Assembly: GCA_040381075.1 (NCBI GenBank)
Contig: JBEIHX010000007.1
Location: 1-64,000 of the forward strand
Length of the DNA stretch: 64,000 nucleotides
DNA from: JBEIHX01 sp040381075
GTDB lineage: Bacteria; Pseudomonadota; Alphaproteobacteria; Caulobacterales; Aquidulcibacteraceae
Reading direction: 5' to 3'
Notes under the pieces: model-generated
The model's database searches: none
What the model saw: the letters and a program-made list of their open reading frames with translations, nothing else
Told to the model about the DNA's origin: nothing
Position numbers and translations under genes: made by a program
Part shown: positions 8,704-17,468 of the stretch, one piece after another
Layout: the number at the start of each line of letters is the position of its first letter
How positions within the stretch are numbered: the stretch's first letter is position 1

Positions 8704-11103
8704 CTAGAACTTCAGCCCCAGCGTGGCGCGCCACGTCCGCGGCTCGTTCTGCTGGGCGTTGAAAGCGAGGTTGCCAGGCGAGATGTTGAAGTAGCGCTCG
8801 TTGGTGACATTCTTGCCGCTGAGGACGAAGCGCCAGCGGCCGTTGTCCAGCCCCAGGGATGCATCGTACAGTGAGACGTCATCCATGAGGTTGTTGTTGG
8901 CGGGATCTTCAAAGCCGCCGAACTCGCCACGCTGGCTCGCCATCGCAATCAGATCGACATCCGCGACCAGCGGCCGGCGATACATCAGGCTGGCTGCCGT
9001 CGTCCATTGGCGCAGCCGCTGGATTTTCTTGCCGTCGATCGACACCAGCCCGAGTGTGCCGGATGGATTGGCCTGGGTGTTGGCGTAGACCGATCCTCCG
9101 TCATACTCACCGTCGGCCCAGGAGAAGCTGATGCGTGGCGACAGCGAGCCGCCCGCAAACGAGAACCGCCCTACGAGTTCCGCGTCGACGCCATACTGAT
9201 ACGAATCCCCGGCCGCCGCCAGAACCCCGACATTGCGGACGGTATTGGTGGCCGCTGTGCCCACGAAGACGGAGTAATTGACCAGGGTGTCCTGCTTGCG
9301 GTTCAAAAATGCCGATAGATCGTAGCGCCATGCGCGGGCCAGGCGACCGCGCGTGCCCACCTCATAGGCGACCACGAATTCCTCGCCATAGCTGAGCGGC
9401 ACCGCGATGGAGCTGACGCCGTCCCCGATCTCGCCGATGTCGTTGTTGAAGCCGCCGGCACGAAAGCCGGTGCCAATCCGGCCAAAGATCACCGCGTTCG
9501 GCGAATAGCGCCAATTGAAGGAGACGCTCGGCGTCCACTTGCTGAACGTCTCAGAGTCGGTGATGACCCGCGTCAGCTGCTCATTGGCAGGCGTCGCCGG
9601 ATTGTCGAGCCGGAACACGTTGGCGAGCCGGAAGTTCTTCTCGTCCTCGCTGACGCGCACATCAGCGCTGATCTGCAGCGTTTGGCTGGCGCGCCAGGTG
9701 AGCGCCGCATACCCCGCATAGGACGTGTCATCGACGCCGGAGTCCTCCACCCGATAGGCGTTGCGCGCCTGGGTCTGGATCTGCGCCAGCGTGCAGGTCG
9801 GCGCGACGAGGCAGGCTGAGGGAGCGCTCGTCGGCACATCGGCCGCGCCGTCAAAGGCGTCATTGCGCAGGCCATCGGCGAAGCGCGTTGTGTTGAACAC
9901 GGAGTCGACCTTGTTGTACTCCGCGCCAATCACCCAGCTGACCGCACCTCCATCAGGCGACACCAGACGCAGATCCTGGGTGACGCGCTCGAACTCCTCG
10001 CTGCCGTTGGCGACGCTTGGCACGAGGCGGGCCACCTTGTTCGCGCCGAAGGCGTCCACGTCAGAGAGGGTGCGTGCAAACCGCGTCCGCTCGCCGGTCG
10101 TCGACTGCAGCGTTGCAAACCCGAGGTCCCAGCTCCACTCAAGGATTTTTGTGTCGGTCGATCGATCGAAGTAGCTGGGCGTATCGACTGGCTTGCTGAA
10201 CCGGGCGACAGAAAAGCCGGAGGGCGCGCCGACCGGATTGATGGGGGGATCATTGAGGGCAAGCACCTGGCCGAAGGCGATCACGTTGGGGCCGAATTCG
10301 TCGGAACGCTCGACCAGGACGTTGACATCAAACGTGGTGGTGGGGCGCCACGCAGCCTGAATGCGGTAGCCGTTGGAGTCCTCTTCGTCGAGGACAGCCC
10401 CGGTGAGCGAAGAGGTGTAGAACCCGTCGGATTGCTTCGTGGCGAAGCCGCCGGCGCGAACCAACACCTGCTCGGTGATTGGAACGTTCACGATCACTTC
10501 GCCGGCGCTGCTGGCGTTTGTCCCATAGCTGAATTTGGTCTCGCCCTCGACCCGGTTGGTCGGACGCTGGGAGACGATGTTGACCGCACCGCCGAGGGCG
10601 TTGCGTCCGTAGAACGATCCCTGTGGACCGCGCAGCACCGTGACCCCGCCGACATCAAAAAAGTCGATCGGCACGAAATTGCGACCGCCGGCGTTGCCGC
10701 CGGGAACAAACATGCCGTTTCGATAGAGGCCGACGCCGGTCTCAGCGTTGTTCTGGCGCGCGGCGCCCTCTCCGCGAATGAGGAATTCGTCATTGAACCC
10801 GGAGCCGTTGTCGATGACGTAAAGCCCTGGCGCGATGCGCGTGAGGTCCTTGCCGCTCTCAACGCTCATGGCGTCCAGATACGCCGGATCAAAGAAGGAA
10901 ACGGCTGCGGGCACGTCCTCCAGGCGCTCCTCGCGTTTGCGGGCCGTGACGATGATCTGCTGGGCGTCGCTGCTCACGGCCGCGGCCTGCGCGCCGGCCT
11001 GCGGAGCGGATGACGACGTCGGCTGAGCCTGCGCAAGCGCCAAAGGCGACGCGAGAGACGACGCGCAAACGCTCGCCAGGAGCCCGAAACGAAAGGCCGA
11101 CAT
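8704..11103 (-). CDS. TonB-dependent outer-membrane receptor
   Basis: Full-length TonB-dependent receptor of 799 aa. Signal peptide about 1-25 (ends LALAQA); a TonB-box-like QIIVTARKREERLEDVP segment follows near residue 50; plug-domain hallmarks are FLIRGEGAA, VTVLRGPQGSFYGRNALGGAVNIVS; the barrel ends in the terminal aromatic strand TWRATLGLKF. The start is ATG at 11103, 5 nt after GGAGG. No carbohydrate- or siderophore-specific partner is adjacent; the downstream genes encode exported esterases and a P450, so an organic ester or terpenoid-like substrate is plausible. It is divergent from a TetR gene, with a short inverted repeat at 11138-11148 between them. Confidence 0.97.
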   Translation of the reverse strand: MSAFRFGLLASVCASSLASPLALAQAQPTSSSAPQAGAQAAAVSSDAQQIIVTARKREERLEDVPAAVSFFDPAYLDAMSVESGKDLTRIAPGLYVIDNGSGFNDEFLIRGEGAARQNNAETGVGLYRNGMFVPGGNAGGRNFVPIDFFDVGGVTVLRGPQGSFYGRNALGGAVNIVSQRPTNRVEGETKFSYGTNASSAGEVIVNVPITEQVLVRAGGFATKQSDGFYTSSLTGAVLDEEDSNGYRIQAAWRPTTTFDVNVLVERSDEFGPNVIAFGQVLALNDPPINPVGAPSGFSVARFSKPVDTPSYFDRSTDTKILEWSWDLGFATLQSTTGERTRFARTLSDVDAFGANKVARLVPSVANGSEEFERVTQDLRLVSPDGGAVSWVIGAEYNKVDSVFNTTRFADGLRNDAFDGAADVPTSAPSACLVAPTCTLAQIQTQARNAYRVEDSGVDDTSYAGYAALTWRASQTLQISADVRVSEDEKNFRLANVFRLDNPATPANEQLTRVITDSETFSKWTPSVSFNWRYSPNAVIFGRIGTGFRAGGFNNDIGEIGDGVSSIAVPLSYGEEFVVAYEVGTRGRLARAWRYDLSAFLNRKQDTLVNYSVFVGTAATNTVRNVGVLAAAGDSYQYGVDAELVGRFSFAGGSLSPRISFSWADGEYDGGSVYANTQANPSGTLGLVSIDGKKIQRLRQWTTAASLMYRRPLVADVDLIAMASQRGEFGGFEDPANNNLMDDVSLYDASLGLDNGRWRFVLSGKNVTNERYFNISPGNLAFNAQQNEPRTWRATLGLKF

Positions 11104-11137
11104 CAACTCCTCCCCTGATTGCCGTTTTAATTGGTTC

Positions 11138-11148
11138 GATACGGTATC
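11138..11148. promoter_or_regulatory. Candidate TetR operator GATACGGTATC
   Basis: Perfect 5-1-5 inverted repeat GATAC-G-GTATC in the 101-bp divergent gap between the TonB receptor (start 11103, minus) and the TetR gene (start 11205, plus). The surrounding DNA is AT-rich relative to the window. The placement is typical for an autoregulated TetR site also covering the receptor promoter; binding is not demonstrated. Confidence 0.5.
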
Positions 11149-11204
11149 AATTAGATTGAAGAGTCAAGTCATTTGGCTACACTGCACGCGCAAGGGAGAG
11201 CTCT

Positions 11205-11861
11205 ATGGCCAACGCGCCACAGTCGGGTTCGGCGCGCGTGACGCATCTGCGTCGCGGCAGACCGCCGCGCGAGGAAGCAGCAGCGCGTCGACTGGAGCGG
11301 TCGGAGGAACTCGCCCGCGCAGCCGCGCTCGTGCTGGCGCGCCAGGGCGTGCGGGCCACCACCATGGACAGCCTGGCAGAGGCGCTTGGCGTTCCCAAGG
11401 CGGTGCTCTACCGATATTTTCCGTCGAAGGACGAGTTGCTGCACGCCATCATGCGGCGCATCTCCGGCCTGTGGAGGGACCTGCAGGCCCAGCCCTGGCG
11501 AGGTCTCAGCCGCAACCTGCAGGACGTGATCACGCTCGCCCGCGCAAACCCGAACGAGTTTCAGATCCTGGCAAGACACTGCGCTGTCGATCCTGATCTG
11601 CGGGTCTATTATGACGACCTGCACCAAAGCATCGTGACGCGCACGGCCGGACTGCTCGCGCGGTCGAGTCCGTCGCTCGCGGCTGACGACATGATGCGCG
11701 GCCTATGCTCCCAGGCCGTGGCGGGATTTCTGATCGACGCCGTGCTGTGGTGGGTCGAGCACGGCGAAAGCGGTCGTGACGATGCATTCGTCAAATGGGC
11801 CCGCCAATCGCTCGACAGCCTGTACCGACGCTGGATGCCCGACGCAGGCTGGCGCGATTGA
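11205..11861 (+). CDS. TetR family transcriptional regulator
   Basis: One-component repressor of 218 aa. The N-terminal helix-turn-helix is clear: RSEELARAAALVLARQGVRATTMDSLAEALGV, then the recognition helix region PKAVLYRYFPSKDELLHAI. It is preceded by an Arg-rich RRGRPPREEAA extension. The C-terminal ligand domain is divergent, with the WWVEHGES segment near the end. GGGAGAG precedes the ATG by ~5 nt. It is divergently transcribed from the TonB receptor, so it most likely controls the receptor-esterase-P450 gene set. The ligand is unknown. It converges with the MaoC-like gene across a 222-nt gap in which I see no gene. Confidence 0.93.
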   Translation: MANAPQSGSARVTHLRRGRPPREEAAARRLERSEELARAAALVLARQGVRATTMDSLAEALGVPKAVLYRYFPSKDELLHAIMRRISGLWRDLQAQPWRGLSRNLQDVITLARANPNEFQILARHCAVDPDLRVYYDDLHQSIVTRTAGLLARSSPSLAADDMMRGLCSQAVAGFLIDAVLWWVEHGESGRDDAFVKWARQSLDSLYRRWMPDAGWRD

Positions 11862-12083
11862 TGCGCGCCGGCGCAGGCCGCATCCGGCGGCCATGCGCCC
11901 AGTCGCATTGCCGCACACCTGAGGCGCGCCGGGCCAGCCGCAGCCCCTCCCGAGGCTGGACGTCGCTGCGGCGGCGTCAACGAAGGTCGGCCCTCTCACG
12001 GCCCGACGCCGCCGGTGCGGTTCATCACGGTTGCACAGGCGTCCCAGGAGCGACGATGCGCGCCGAGGCAAGGTCCCCCAGCC

Positions 12084-13058
12084 TCAGGCGTCGCCGGCAT
12101 AGAGATCGCTCGAAGCCTTCAGATAGGCCTGGTTGAGCAGCATGGTTGCGCGCAGACGACCTGTCCCTGGATCATAGAGGCGCGACTCGATCCAGACGCA
12201 TTCGGTTTTGGGCGTCTCGCTCAGCGCGGTGATCTCCCGCACCAGATCATAGTCGGCCTCCGGCGACAGCGGCCCGTCCACAATGGCGATTTCCTGATCG
12301 GCGAAAAGGCCGATGACGGGCTGGCGCACCGGAAACGGATCGCGGTCAGCGATGCTCTGGCACAGCACGCTCACCATCTCCAACGGCATCACCGGCCCGC
12401 CCCAGGGCGAACAGGCGGCGGGCTCATACCAGGGGCTCGGCTCGGTGATGACAGCAAGTTTTTCGGCAAGGCTGAAGGGATAGAGATCGCCCACGCGCTG
12501 GTCGAAGCTTAGACGCAGGCGCTGCGGATTCGTCCGCATGCCGACGACACACCCCTGCAGGATCCTGGCCTCGGCCAGGGCGCGGGCGCCGGCGCGCTTG
12601 TCGCGCACCCCGGTCTGTCCGGCGTTGCAGGAAAGTCCTGCCTGCCCCGTCAGAACAACGCCGCCGTCCTCCTTGACCATGACCAGATCGGCGCGCCCGG
12701 GGCCCGCGGCGGTGACGCGGGCCTGGACGCGCTCACCCTCATAGGCGGCCTGGCGATAATTCGCAGCGATAAAGCCGGCGGCGAGCCAGTCCGGACCAAA
12801 CAGCGCTTCCAGCAGCGGCGCGAACTGGCTGAAATGCGTCGGCCCCTCGATTGTGCCGCCACGAAACCCCAGACGTTGGGCGGTGGCGTCATCATGGATT
12901 GAGGCGTGCTCGCCGTAGGACTGCGCCTTCAGCAGATTGACGGGCGCCCGCCACGGTCCGCACAGCGTCTCGCGGCCGGCCGCGTCCTGCGTCCGGATCA
13001 GATCGCTCGCAAATCCACGGGGTGATCCATGCATCGTCCCAGACCTCATTGCAGACAT
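12084..13058 (-). CDS. MaoC-like (hotdog fold) dehydratase-domain protein
   Basis: Protein of 324 aa, of roughly double-hotdog length. The N-terminal half contains SIHDDATAQRLGFRGGTIEGPTHFSQF, which resembles the catalytic region of MaoC-type enoyl-CoA hydratases (conserved Asp/His with a G-rich turn). The C-terminal half carries WGGPVMPLEMVS and GLFADQEIAIVDGPL, resembling a second hotdog repeat. ATG at 13058 has AGGAG ~9 nt upstream; a GTG at 13085 overlaps the stop codon of the upstream DUF1214 frame (GTGA) and could be used by coupled ribosomes. It is the last gene of a GntR-DUF1254-MaoC unit. Role in CoA-ester hydration is inference. Confidence 0.75.
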   Translation of the reverse strand: MSAMRSGTMHGSPRGFASDLIRTQDAAGRETLCGPWRAPVNLLKAQSYGEHASIHDDATAQRLGFRGGTIEGPTHFSQFAPLLEALFGPDWLAAGFIAANYRQAAYEGERVQARVTAAGPGRADLVMVKEDGGVVLTGQAGLSCNAGQTGVRDKRAGARALAEARILQGCVVGMRTNPQRLRLSFDQRVGDLYPFSLAEKLAVITEPSPWYEPAACSPWGGPVMPLEMVSVLCQSIADRDPFPVRQPVIGLFADQEIAIVDGPLSPEADYDLVREITALSETPKTECVWIESRLYDPGTGRLRATMLLNQAYLKASSDLYAGDA

Positions 13059-13081
13059 GGTATTGGGCTCCTGCTCCTGCG

Positions 13082-14490
13082 TCACAGGCGGACCACCGGC
13101 GGCAAACGAAACCGTGCGTTGATCAGGTCGCGCGCGGGGCGATACGCGCGCAGGATGAGAGCAAAGCGGCGCTCCGGCGCGGGCAGCCAGTTGGAGCGCC
13201 TGTCTGCTCCTGGATCCTGCGATCCGATCCAGATCGTCAAAGACCCATCCGCTGCGCGCATCAAACCAGGCGTTCGATCGCCGATGGCGTAGCGGTTGAG
13301 GGCGTTGTCGGTGAAGAAAAGACGACCGTCGTCCAGGACTTCATACAGGCTGAGCGACCAGAAGGCGCCGGCGGGCGGATCGCGGCCGGGCGGAAAATGC
13401 AGCGCATAGGCCTCGCCCGGCGCGAAAGTCGTGCTGGCGTCGACGTCGACCGCGCGGAAATACGCCGCCTCACGCACCGGCAGCGCCGCAAGCCCCAGAT
13501 GGCGACCGACGCGCGATAGAGATAGTCCGTCCCGAAATCTCCAAGCGCCGGTTCCGGATAGATCCATCCCTCGACCGGTCGGGCGCCCGCGAGACGCGCG
13601 TCAATGTCGCGCCGGGCCAGCCCCACGCCCTCCTCCAGCATTGCGCCAAGCCGGCCTGCGTCGGCTTCAATGGCCGCGCGGGTCAAGCCGGCCCGGGCAA
13701 ACCCTGCGCGCAGGCGCGCCTCGCCAGGGCGCGGCGGCGCCTCTGTGGCGAGAAGCTTAAGGATCGCCGCCATCTCGGCGCGCGCCGAGGTGTCGGAGAC
13801 CGGCGCAGGCGGCGGAGCCGCTGCAGCGGCATTGATCGCCAAGCCGTCCTGCAGGCGATGCGCTTGCGGCAGGTCCTGCGGACTGGAGACCAGCGTGCGC
13901 GCCTGGGCCCAGACCCAAGGCGTCGGCGCCTCGATGGCGCCTGGCCCGCGCCCGCCGCCTGGCGCGACCAAACGCACCACGCCGCCCTCGCCGCGGGTCT
14001 CGCCCGGACCGAGGACCAAAAAATTGTTCGAGTACATATCAAGAAACGCAAGCGACATGTAGCGGGCGCCGGCCGCGGGATACGCGAGCTCCACAGCGCC
14101 GCGGCGCAGGTCGAGCCAGGCAGATGAGTAGAGGGTGTCGTTGTTCGGTGTCGTGACCCGGCGGGAGCGTGCGTCGGCGAGCGCGCGCACATGGCGAAAG
14201 CGATTTGCCTCAGGACCGATCGTGCGCCCGCGCGCCCGCGCCATCTCACGCAGGGCCAGACCGTAGACGTCGGCGGCGCGGCCGGCGGCGATAACGCGCG
14301 CGGGACGGGGAGCCGCGCCGCCCGCCGGCGCACTCGCGCACGCGGCAAGCCCCGCCCCGGCGAGACCCGTGGCGGCGAGGCTGGCCCCGGCGGCGAGGAC
14401 GGTGCGCCGGTCGCCGATCCACAGCCCATGCGATGGCGCTGGACCTGGAGCATGCTGGCCCGGCGCGGGGGAGCGATCCCCGGCGGTCAT
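13082..14490 (-). pseudogene. DUF1254/DUF1214 exported protein, frameshifted
   Basis: Intact N-terminal half: from ATG 14490, a twin-arginine-like signal (DRRTVLAAGASL) and lipobox GLAAC, then a DUF1254 domain (TTPNNDTLYSSAWLDL, RYMSLAFLDMYSNNF). At ~13501 the frame breaks: the expected family sequence YLYRASVA-HLGLAALPVREAAYF is split, the first frame running on as a nonsense Arg-rich tail to 13261, and the second frame holding the complete DUF1214 domain (ALHFPPGRDPPAGAFWSLSLYE, IGSQDPGADRRSNWLPAPE) to the stop at 13082. Restoring one C (GCCAT to GCCCAT on the coding strand) joins both into one ~469-aa protein. Its start overlaps the GntR stop as ATGA and its stop overlaps a GTG of the MaoC gene as GTGA. 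This is either a recent inactivation or a homopolymer sequencing error. Confidence 0.85.
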
Positions 14491-15242
14491 CGGGCAAGCA
14501 CGCGAGGCTTGCGCCGACGTCCCGGCGCCGGGTCCTGCAGCGCGCCGCCATGACGCGCCGGCAGGGACGTGTTGAGCTCGACGGCCCGCGCGACGCCCTG
14601 GGCGTGCATCGCGCGCGCCTGGGCGAAGGCGGCTGCGGGATCGCGCGCCTCAATGGCGCGCTGGAGTTTCTGATAACCGCGCAGATCGGCAAGGCGCATG
14701 TCGCGGGTTGCGACAGCGAGGTGGCCGTAGATTTCCGCTGCACCAATGCTCAAATCACGAATGGATTGCGCAAGGCGGGCCGACCCGACAATGGCGTTCA
14801 TCTGCGCGACATAGCGATAGGTGGCGATCTGAAACGCGCGCGCTGCGCCTGCAGGACTGCGCGCGACCTCCTCAAGATCAGCAAGTTCACGCGCAAGGGC
14901 GAGCACGCCCTCCGGCGTCGCAGCTTCGGCGCAGCGCTGCGCCAACAGCGCAAACAGCACCTCACGCAGGCCCAGCATGTCCTGAACCTCCGCATCGTCG
15001 AGGGCGACGACGAAGGCCCCACGCTGGGGAATGATGCGCACGAGGCCGGCGGATTCGAGCAGGCGGAGCGCTTCACGCAGCGGGCCACGGCTGACCTGGA
15101 ACCGTGCGGCGAGTTCGACCGTGCCAAGATGGGCGCCGGGCCCCGCCTCCCCGGTTTGGATCATCATCCGGATACGGCGCGCAAGCGCCGGCGGGCTGCG
15201 ATCGTCGCTCTCCTGCATGACGGCGCCGGTGTTTCTCGTCAT
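14487..15242 (-). CDS. GntR family regulator (FCD/FadR subfamily)
   Basis: Regulator of 251 aa. The winged-helix GntR domain (~15-85) includes GTVELAARFQVSRGPLREALRLLESAGLVRIIPQRGAFV spread over the recognition helix and wing. The C-terminal FCD all-helical ligand domain begins near LREVLFALLAQRCAE and has the metal/ligand-pocket style helices around residues 100-225. The ATG at 15242 is preceded by GGGAG. Its stop overlaps the ATG of the DUF1254 gene (ATGA), so it is translated together with the genes it probably regulates. The upstream gap is filled with tandem repeats. FCD regulators usually respond to carboxylic acids; the effector is not known here. Confidence 0.93.
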   Translation of the reverse strand: MTRNTGAVMQESDDRSPPALARRIRMMIQTGEAGPGAHLGTVELAARFQVSRGPLREALRLLESAGLVRIIPQRGAFVVALDDAEVQDMLGLREVLFALLAQRCAEAATPEGVLALARELADLEEVARSPAGAARAFQIATYRYVAQMNAIVGSARLAQSIRDLSIGAAEIYGHLAVATRDMRLADLRGYQKLQRAIEARDPAAAFAQARAMHAQGVARAVELNTSLPARHGGALQDPAPGRRRKPRVLAR

Positions 15243-15276
15243 CGCAACTGCTCCCGCTCCGGTCTCAGGATTCCAA

Positions 15277-15346
15277 ACACAGACAGCGTCACACAGACAG
15301 CGTCACACAGACAGCGTCACACAGACAGCGTCACACAGGCAGCGTC
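15277..15346. repeat. Five tandem 14-nt repeats (ACACAGACAGCGTC)
   Basis: Five head-to-tail copies of ACACAGACAGCGTC, the last with one change (AGGC for AGAC), in the 453-bp divergent gap between the GntR gene and the acyl-CoA dehydrogenase gene. No gene is visible in the gap. The near-perfect identity points to recent expansion by replication slippage. Confidence 0.95.
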
Positions 15347-15436
15347 CTCGGACAGCGCTCTGGGAGGCTGCGCAGGCGCCCATCATGCCGGCGCGCGCCC
15401 GGATTGCGCATCTGCGGGGATTGGCCCGCAGCCGCG

Positions 15437-15480
15437 CCCCAAGCCCCAAGCCCCAAGCCCCAATCCCCAATCCCCAATCC
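15437..15480. repeat. C4AAG/C4AAT heptamer array, G-quadruplex-capable
   Basis: Three copies of CCCCAAG followed by three copies of CCCCAAT run without interruption. The minus strand therefore shows at least six G4 tracts separated by 3-nt spacers, a strong intramolecular G-quadruplex pattern. It is located ~215-260 nt upstream of the acyl-CoA dehydrogenase start. A looser GGGGTGGCAGGTCC duplication follows at ~15511-15547. Confidence 0.9.
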
Positions 15481-15695
15481 CAGCGCTCCCAAGTCCAGAG
15501 ACCCCAGACCCAGGGGTGGCAGGTCCCGGGGGTGGCAGGTCCTGGGGCCACAAGGCCAAAGACTGCGGACGCCTGCCGAAACGGGCCGTCGGCACGCACC
15601 GGCAGGCGCCGCTGCGGGAGGCGACGCACGGCGAAACTTCTTGCCATAAACTGTCTGCGGCTACAAGATAATCTGTCGACATTTTGGAGGCCGCC

Positions 15696-17423
15696 TTGCT
15701 TCATCAGGAACTGCGTTTCCTGCTGCACCACACAGCAGATGCGCGCAGCCTTCTGGCGCGGGACGCCTTCGCCCACCTCGAAGCCGCCGATCTCGACGCC
15801 ATCCTGGCCAGCGCCGACGCCCTCGCCGCCAAGGAATTCGCGCCCATCGCCGCGGCGCTGGATCACGAGAAGCCCCGTTTCCTTGACGGGTCCGTGAAAA
15901 CCCACCCGCGCCTTGCGCGCGCATTCGACGCCTATGCGCGCGGCGGCTACCTTGCGACGGGCTTGGCGCACGACGCCGGCGGCCTGCAGGCGCCAGCCGC
16001 CCTCACCACGGCGCTTATGGCGATCTTCGGGGCGGCCTGCACCCCTGCGGCCGGATACGCCTTCCTGACCACGGCGGCGGCGCGCCTCATCCACGCCTTC
16101 GGCGACGCCTGGCAGCGGGAAACATTTCTGCCGCCGCTGCGCGAAGGACGCTGGACCGGCACAATGTGCCTCAGCGAGCCGCATGCAGGCTCCGCCCTGG
16201 GCGAGGTGCGCACGCGTGCGATCAGGCGCGACGACGGCGCATACTCCGTCGTTGGATCGAAGATGTGGATTTCCGGCGGCGACCACGACTTCGCAGACAA
16301 CATCGTACACCTCGTGCTGGCCCGCATCGACGGCGGTGAGGCGCGCGCGTCCGGCCTGTCGCTGCTGATCGTACCCAAGATCGGCCTCGACGGGCGCGCG
16401 AACGATGTGCGCACGATCGGCCTCAACGACAAGCTTGGCCATCGCGCCACCTCCAACTGCGCCCTGGCGTTTGGCCAGGACACGGGCTGCGTTGGCTATC
16501 TCATCGGCCGGCCGCACGAGGGGCTGGCGGTGATGTTCCACATGATGAACGAGGCGCGCATCGGCGTCGGCGTGACCGCGGCCGCGACCGCCTATGCCGG
16601 GTTTCGCTACGCGGCAGGCTATGCCGGCGCGCGCATCCAGGGGCGCAATCCGCGCACCGGCGCGCCAGCGCGCATCATCGAACACGCCGATGTGCGGCGC
16701 ATGCTGCTGATCCAGAAGGCGATCGCGGAGGGCGGCCTGTGCCTGTGCCTTGCCGCCGCGCGTCTGGTTGACGACGCCAACACACATCCCGACCCCCACG
16801 AAGCACACACAGCGACCCGCCGCCTCGCCGTGCTGACGCCCCTGGTGAAGCTGTGGTGCGCCGAGCGCGGCGTCGAAGCCAACTCGCTGGCCATCCAGGT
16901 GCTTGGCGGGGCAGGCTATGTGCGCGACCACCCGGTTGAACGGCTGTTTCGCGACCAGCGGCTCAACCCCATCCATGAGGGCGCCAACGGCATCCTCGCG
17001 CTGGACTTCGTGATGCGCGGCCTGCGCCGGGACGGCGGCGCCGTGGTGGAAGGGATCCTGACACAGCTGCACCTGGAGACGGCTGACCTCGCGCGCGACA
17101 CCCCGGAAGCAGCCGGTCTTGGCGAGGCCGTGCGCATCGTCGGCGACGCGCTGCGCCGGCTTGCCGTGGGCGACGGCGACGCCGCGCAGGCGTGGGCAAG
17201 CCCGGCCGCCCTGATGACCGGCGATCTCCTGGTGGCCTGCCTCTGGCTGCGCCAGATGGCCGTGCTCGCCGGACAGGGGGATGACTTTGCGGACGGCAAG
17301 CGGGCGGCGGCGCGCTGCTTCCTGCGGCTGATCCTGCCGCAAAGCCTCGCCGTGGCGCGCGAGATCCTCACCGAAACGCCGCCGCCTCACCTCACCGTAT
17401 CGTCCAGCGTCTTCAGCGCGTAG
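15696..17423 (+). CDS. Acyl-CoA dehydrogenase, long DmdC-like type
   Basis: FAD-dependent acyl-CoA dehydrogenase of 575 aa, longer than the ~380-aa canonical enzymes and matching the subfamily that includes 3-methylmercaptopropionyl-CoA dehydrogenase (DmdC-like) with an N-terminal ELRFLLHHTAD segment and an extra C-terminal helical domain. Core motifs: TGTMCLSEPHAGS (FAD/substrate binding), KMWISGGDHD, RIGVGVTAAATA, QVLGGAGYVRDHPVERLFRDQRLNPIHEGANG spread over the active site, with the catalytic Glu in IHEGANG. TTG at 15696 is chosen as start because GGAGG lies 5 nt upstream; an in-frame TTG at 15684 includes the ribosome site itself. It stands alone between a repeat-rich gap and a convergent sulfatase gene. 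Substrate cannot be read from sequence. Confidence 0.92.
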   Translation: MLHQELRFLLHHTADARSLLARDAFAHLEAADLDAILASADALAAKEFAPIAAALDHEKPRFLDGSVKTHPRLARAFDAYARGGYLATGLAHDAGGLQAPAALTTALMAIFGAACTPAAGYAFLTTAAARLIHAFGDAWQRETFLPPLREGRWTGTMCLSEPHAGSALGEVRTRAIRRDDGAYSVVGSKMWISGGDHDFADNIVHLVLARIDGGEARASGLSLLIVPKIGLDGRANDVRTIGLNDKLGHRATSNCALAFGQDTGCVGYLIGRPHEGLAVMFHMMNEARIGVGVTAAATAYAGFRYAAGYAGARIQGRNPRTGAPARIIEHADVRRMLLIQKAIAEGGLCLCLAAARLVDDANTHPDPHEAHTATRRLAVLTPLVKLWCAERGVEANSLAIQVLGGAGYVRDHPVERLFRDQRLNPIHEGANGILALDFVMRGLRRDGGAVVEGILTQLHLETADLARDTPEAAGLGEAVRIVGDALRRLAVGDGDAAQAWASPAALMTGDLLVACLWLRQMAVLAGQGDDFADGKRAAARCFLRLILPQSLAVAREILTETPPPHLTVSSSVFSA

Positions 17424-17468
17424 GGATACGGCGCAGGCCTGCCGGGCCGCGTGCAGCGCCGGCGCGCG

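Noticed and set aside
15303..17390. 695-codon minus-strand open frame opposite the acyl-CoA dehydrogenase gene
   Set aside because: The plus strand encodes a complete, motif-rich enzyme; the minus frame has no motif and includes the tandem repeats.
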